A stretch of 64,000 nt of DNA from Limnobacter sp. (GTDB lineage Bacteria; Pseudomonadota; Gammaproteobacteria; Burkholderiales; Burkholderiaceae_B). Below, one piece after another: positions 62,635-64,000 of this stretch; position 1 is the first letter of the stretch; each line of letters starts with the position of its first letter. The DNA lies in assembly GCA_029866125.1 (NCBI GenBank), contig JARWZZ010000015.1:248001-312000 (forward strand), written 5' to 3'. The notes below the pieces were generated by a model that worked only from the letters and a program-made list of their open reading frames with translations, searched no databases and was not told the origin of the DNA. The translations under genes and the position numbers were made by a program.

Positions 62635-63116
62635 TATTGATACTGATCAACAAAGGTGCATGCCCCACCTGCCGCGTTTGCGGACAAATGGCCGGAATAT
62701 TGCACTTCAATTTCCTTGAATGCCAAAGAGAATGTCTCTTGCACTTCGCGCACGCCATCGGCATTGCTGTGAATGTCGTAGGAACAAATTCGTGCTTTTT
62801 TCAGTTTAATTTTGAGGTATTCAATCGGTCTGGGCCCACCCGCGTCTACACAGGTCAGCGTGGCCTCTCCAATTTCCTCGGCGCTTTTCATGGCGCTCAT
62901 GATTGCTGTGCTGGCGGTGTCGATCCGCTTTTCAAAGGTAATGGCCCTGGCTGATGCTTTGGAGCCAGAATGACTTAAGGCATTGACTTCCTGCACCATA
63001 CCCCAAGACCAACTTATAATGTCGATCGTTTTTTCATGGCCTTGTACAACGCTCTCACCCTTAATACCCCCTTGACGGGAGCCATTAAGGGCCAAAAACA
63101 TGTGATGATCTGACAT
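62634..63116 (-). CDS. hcp: Hcp-family T6SS tube protein (copy 2)
   Basis: 160 residues. Hcp hexamers stack to form the inner tube that is shot into targets. The beta-barrel shows MFLALNGSRQGGIKGESVV, IDIISWSWGM, and ARAITFEKRIDTASTAIMSAM. It differs clearly from the hcp 18 bases upstream (roughly a third identical by eye), so the two are old duplicates and may carry different cargo. It ends four bases into the tssE start. Confidence 0.92.
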   Translation of the reverse strand: MSDHHMFLALNGSRQGGIKGESVVQGHEKTIDIISWSWGMVQEVNALSHSGSKASARAITFEKRIDTASTAIMSAMKSAEEIGEATLTCVDAGGPRPIEYLKIKLKKARICSYDIHSNADGVREVQETFSLAFKEIEVQYSGHLSANAAGGACTFVDQYQ

Positions 63117-63134
63117 GGAATGGCCCTTTGGAGA

Positions 63135-63617
63135 TTACTTCTCGGTGTTGGTGGCAATATTGAACGAGTGTTCAATGCGGCCATCTGCACCGCCATCACG
63201 GTTCTGAGGAACGTAGATGTAGTTAAACTGCGCGAAGTTCAATGTCACGGTTTCTGACACCAGGTCGTCGCCGCCTGATCCGCCTTGGGACACGTTGCTC
63301 ACAATCACGTCGGTGAATTTAACGACTACGTATTCCAATGGCTTGTCGCCCGCTTTGCGCACAGTCAGGGTGACTTCATTGAAGTGCTTGCCTGTACAGC
63401 AATGCTTAAGCAATGTGGGGGTAGCTCTGTCCACACGCTTGGTGATGGTCAAATCTTGTACATTGACTTTGCCTGCACCGCCACCACGTGCAACGTGTGT
63501 GGTACCAGATTGGGACATGCCCCAGCTCCAAGACAAAATATCAATTTCTCCAGCGTGTGCGTGGTCAACCGACTCACCTTCCACGCCAGCGATTTTCATG
63601 AACATGTCTACTGCCAT
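63135..63617 (-). CDS. hcp: Hcp-family T6SS tube protein (copy 1)
   Basis: 160 residues, with an AAAGGAT ribosome site seven bases before the ATG. Hcp signature blocks: MFMKIAGVEGESVDHAHAGE, IDILSWSWGMSQSG, DLTITKRVDRATPTLLKHC and LTVRKAGDKPLEYVVVKF. It closely resembles Hcp1-type proteins and is probably the main tube subunit. It follows tssC by 45 bases. Confidence 0.95.
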   Translation of the reverse strand: MAVDMFMKIAGVEGESVDHAHAGEIDILSWSWGMSQSGTTHVARGGGAGKVNVQDLTITKRVDRATPTLLKHCCTGKHFNEVTLTVRKAGDKPLEYVVVKFTDVIVSNVSQGGSGGDDLVSETVTLNFAQFNYIYVPQNRDGGADGRIEHSFNIATNTEK

Positions 63618-63662
63618 GCTTAATATCCTTTATAAAAAAGTTGAACAACAAACAACACAGTT

Positions 63663-64000
63663 TTAAGACGCTTTGGCTGATGGCAATTTGCTCACCAATC
63701 GCAACGACACGGTTAAGCCCTCCAACTGGTAATGAGGGCGTAAATAGAATTTCGAGGTGTACATGCCGGGGTTGTCTTCAACCTCTTCCACCACCACTTC
63801 TGCGGCTGCAAGTGGGCGAGTGGCTTTCACTGTTTCAGAGGAGTTGGCAGGGTCTCCGTCCACGTATTGCATAATCCAGTCCTGCAACCAGCGCTGCATG
63901 TCGTCCCTTTCTTTGAAAGAGCCGATTTTGTCGCGCACGATGCATTTCAGGTAATGGGCAAACCGGCAGGTGGCAAACAGGTAGGGCAAACGCGCACCCA
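63663..64000 (-). CDS. tssC: TssC (VipB), T6SS sheath protein (C-terminal fragment)
   Basis: The frame is open through base 64000, so only the last ~112 residues are in the window; the Met used near 63989 is internal. The end of TssC is very conserved, and the read-through GARLPYLFATCRFAHYLK, then VRDKIGSFKERDDMQRWL and PGMYTSKFYLRPHYQLEGL, identifies it. TssC and TssB form the contractile sheath. tssB and other core genes presumably lie beyond the window end. Confidence 0.95.
   Translation of the reverse strand, partial: GARLPYLFATCRFAHYLKCIVRDKIGSFKERDDMQRWLQDWIMQYVDGDPANSSETVKATRPLAAAEVVVEEVEDNPGMYTSKFYLRPHYQLEGLTVSLRLVSKLPSAKAS

Overview
The window looks like a chromosome segment of a betaproteobacterium (Burkholderiales). 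This rests on the rsmI-yraN-gmhA-dolP gene order, a single-cysteine DksA, AceK, and a GspK-L-M-N-D-E-F type II secretion operon. Protein style and roughly balanced base composition suggest Limnobacter or a close relative; that genus guess is inference only.

Layout. 1-8225: end of a type II secretion (T2SS) operon (gspK fragment, L, M, N, D, E, F), joined by ATGA overlaps. 8240-13530: two response-regulator/sensor-kinase pairs placed head to tail directly behind gspF. 13653-15366: a CesT-like chaperone candidate beside a 2-hydroxyacid dehydrogenase with a disordered Ser/Ala-rich leader. 15443-17568: LysR regulator divergent from a D-malate/tartrate dehydrogenase. 17704-23678: lipoprotein, an 847-residue PTP-like/ADP-ribosylhydrolase protein, an M23 peptidase with an exported partner (toxin-immunity layout), a GIY-YIG protein and a hypoxanthine-DNA glycosylase. 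24372-28658: lipid and acyl-CoA metabolism genes. 28678-33137: two effector-like genes, an OTU-like/PTP-like giant and a NEL-type ubiquitin ligase. 33254-37642: a Baeyer-Villiger monooxygenase, a nitroreductase and a DUF4214 metalloprotease. 38008-45479: another effector-like run, interrupted by aceK: an orphan 570-residue protein, an LRR protein with a degenerate NEL-like tail and an LRR-NEL ligase. 45506-54837: housekeeping genes (MBL hydrolase, CobW GTPase, dksA, a repeat protein, rsmI, yraN, gmhA, dolP, thioredoxin, hslR, HDOD). 54958-64000: part of a type VI secretion (T6SS) locus on the minus strand (tssC-hcp-hcp-tssE-tssF-tssG-tssH), ending in a Tat-type caspase-like gene.

The most striking content is a scattered set of about seven proteins with the hallmarks of eukaryote-directed effectors. 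Two have the C-x-D-R signature of NEL E3 ubiquitin ligases, one of them without leucine-rich repeats. One has an OTU-like Cys/His pair plus a PTP-like tail. One joins a PTP-like domain to an ADP-ribosylglycohydrolase fold. One is an LRR protein with no catalytic Cys. One is a metabolic enzyme with a secretion-like leader and a chaperone-like neighbour. Together they suggest that this supposedly environmental lineage manipulates ubiquitin and ADP-ribose signalling in a eukaryotic host or grazer. No type III machinery is visible here, so the delivery route is inference; a T6SS is present.

All calls come from reading translated sequence and motifs; no database search was possible. I saw no rRNA, tRNA, CRISPR array or complete insertion sequence.
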